A DNA stretch of 64,000 nt. Source: Paracentrotus lividus (lineage: Eukaryota; Echinodermata; Echinoidea; Camarodonta; Echinidae). The stretch's first letter is position 1; each line of letters starts with the position of its first letter. Location: positions 29,229,290 to 29,293,289 of the forward strand of contig CALNVZ010003434.1 in NCBI GenBank assembly GCA_940671915.1, written 5' to 3'. The notes beneath the pieces are model-generated. The model made no database searches. It was not told the DNA's origin and saw only the letters and a list, made by a program, of their open reading frames with translations. The position numbers and the translations under genes are program-made. Positions 62,591 to 64,000 of this stretch are shown piece by piece.

Positions 62591-63111
62591 AAAGAGCGTA
62601 ACGGATATACACTGTAAATCTCCGACCATATAAAAACTGACAATATTATAAAGGCAGGACATAGTTTTAATATGCCTCAAAATCTAGATAATATACTAAA
62701 AATACATCAATAACCCGACAGGTCAAATAATATAATTGTAACCTAATTTTCTAGTAGATGACTTTGGCGAGAGATGAGATATACTATTAAATGGCGAGAG
62801 ACGTATAGAGAAAGAATTGGAGCGTGGTAGGGAGGGGAAGAGGGTGAAAGGAAAGTGAGTAAAGAGACATCAAAAGAATTAGAGAGAGAGAGAAAGAGCA
62901 ATATACATTTGAATATACAGAGAATGGACTTCAGATGGCCACTTATATCTCACAAATCTTTAAAAAATCAGAACATTTTCATCAATAAGTATATATGTTT
63001 AGAATAGCACAATATAAAATTAAATTAAACTTTATGTAACAACACGTTTCAGAATATCAATTAATATAAATTAAATTGATCAAAGGTCTTACAATTAGTA
63101 ACTAAAAAAAC
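62591..63111. other. AT/GA-rich DNA, nothing recognised
   Basis: No exon or bordered element found. Confidence 0.4.
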
Positions 63112-63440
63112 ATAATGATTATACTAATAATATCATAAAGATAGAGATCAAGATATAAGAAGTGAGGAATAGAAAGAGAAAGAGGCATAATGGAAGAGAT
63201 GAGGACGGGCGGAGATTGAGAAATTAGAAATGGGGATACACATAATTTTGATACAATAAACCGTTACAAGATTATAACAATGATTATCCTAATAATATCA
63301 TAAAGATAGAAATCAAGATACAAGGAGTGAAAAACAGAACTAGAGAAGGTGGGTAGTAATAGAAGAGATGGGGATGGGCGGAGATTGAGAAATTAGAAAT
63401 AGGGACACATAACGTTGATAAATTATATACACGTTACAAG
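63112..63440. repeat. Tandem repeat, two units of about 165 bp
   Basis: TAATAATATCATAAAGATAG, then GGGCGGAGATTGAGAAATTA and CGTTACAAGATTA occur in the same order in both units (about 63112-63276 and 63277-63440), at roughly 85 percent similarity by eye. Confidence 0.75.
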
Positions 63441-64000
63441 ATTACAGGCCTAGATATAAAACATCTATCATCGGAAGTGTTACACATTATTCTAGTTGCC
63501 GTATCAATAGGACGCTAGTGGGAATCATGTGTTCCACAACTCTCTGTCTTCCCACTTATGCAATAATAACTTGTAATCCTCTATCATCTTACTCCTCTCA
63601 TCTACTCTTCCCAACGTTGCTCTTCCTTCCAACCCAGCATTTCTTCAAATACCCTAACTCCACAGTATCTTTTTCTTTCCGCTACTCTTAGTCCTCTCCT
63701 CTTCTCCATCATTCTATATTGATGGTGTGTCCATCCGTCCACCAGTATCATTGGTATATTTGGAATGATAATAAGGCAAAGATAAACAATCAATAATATG
63801 AACATAATAAACAAATCAATATATCTAATAACATTATAGCTTCACGGAATCGGTAAATAATTGATTGCCTCGATCAAGCTCTTCACCATCATCCAGCCTC
63901 CGAAATAATTCATTTCAAACGCAACCTAACTACCCGCCTAATTTCATTGCAGCAAAACTCACCACACAACGTACTCATTCCCGTACCCTAGTCTCATGAT
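63441..64000. other. Right edge, nothing recognised
   Basis: AT-rich DNA with C/T-rich stretches; no exon that I can join to INTS2. Confidence 0.35.

Overview
The window looks like nuclear DNA of a marine deuterostome, most likely an echinoderm and probably a sea urchin. The genes are intron-rich with short exons. The intervening DNA is AT-rich and full of short inverted-repeat elements, microsatellites and tRNA-derived SINEs. One 2.4 kb foldback element resembles the sea urchin TU class. Species and chromosome cannot be fixed from the sequence alone.

Five conserved genes and one uncharacterised gene can be read from spliced exons. They are PEX12 (minus, 5' part only, running off the left edge); RAD51C (plus, complete, nine coding exons, 427 codons, 4881-12730); a CFAP119/CCDC189-like ciliary protein (minus, 19232-23835, start codon not found); a thiopurine S-methyltransferase-like gene (TPMT, minus, 30817-40805, with a 5' UTR exon near 41.8 kb); an unrecognised 177-residue protein with one N-terminal membrane segment and a possible SRPBCC/START-like fold (plus, 43361-46957); and the first coding exon of INTS2 (plus, from 60029). 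PEX12 and RAD51C are divergent across a 1.9 kb spacer. Three identical tRNA-Gly(UCC) genes lie in tandem at 50.8-52.4 kb.

Three neighbouring genes carry tandem exon duplications. RAD51C exon 4 has two decayed copies in the following intron, with part of a fourth unit. The end of the CFAP119 last exon is repeated just past the stop codon. TPMT has six copies of its last coding exon; five keep an AG acceptor, the same phase and their own stop, so the gene may make proteins with several different C-termini. This is the most interesting gene-level observation.

The non-genic DNA holds several families of non-autonomous elements. These include a roughly 145 bp MITE present six times, four TTAA-bordered elements, TA-bordered MITEs, foldback elements at 25.1-27.5 and 44.7-46.0 kb, and near-perfect palindromes at 3.6-3.9 and 42.6-42.9 kb. 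A 3.2 kb element at 54.8-58.0 kb with perfect 16 bp ends is filled with a satellite. Its units contain the hairpin core GCGAAGC, it shows a higher-order period near 690 bp, and another element is inserted in it. Hairpins with a GAA triloop closed by a C-G pair recur at four other places. No retrovirus-like or other capsid- or envelope-bearing element and no CRISPR array was recognised.
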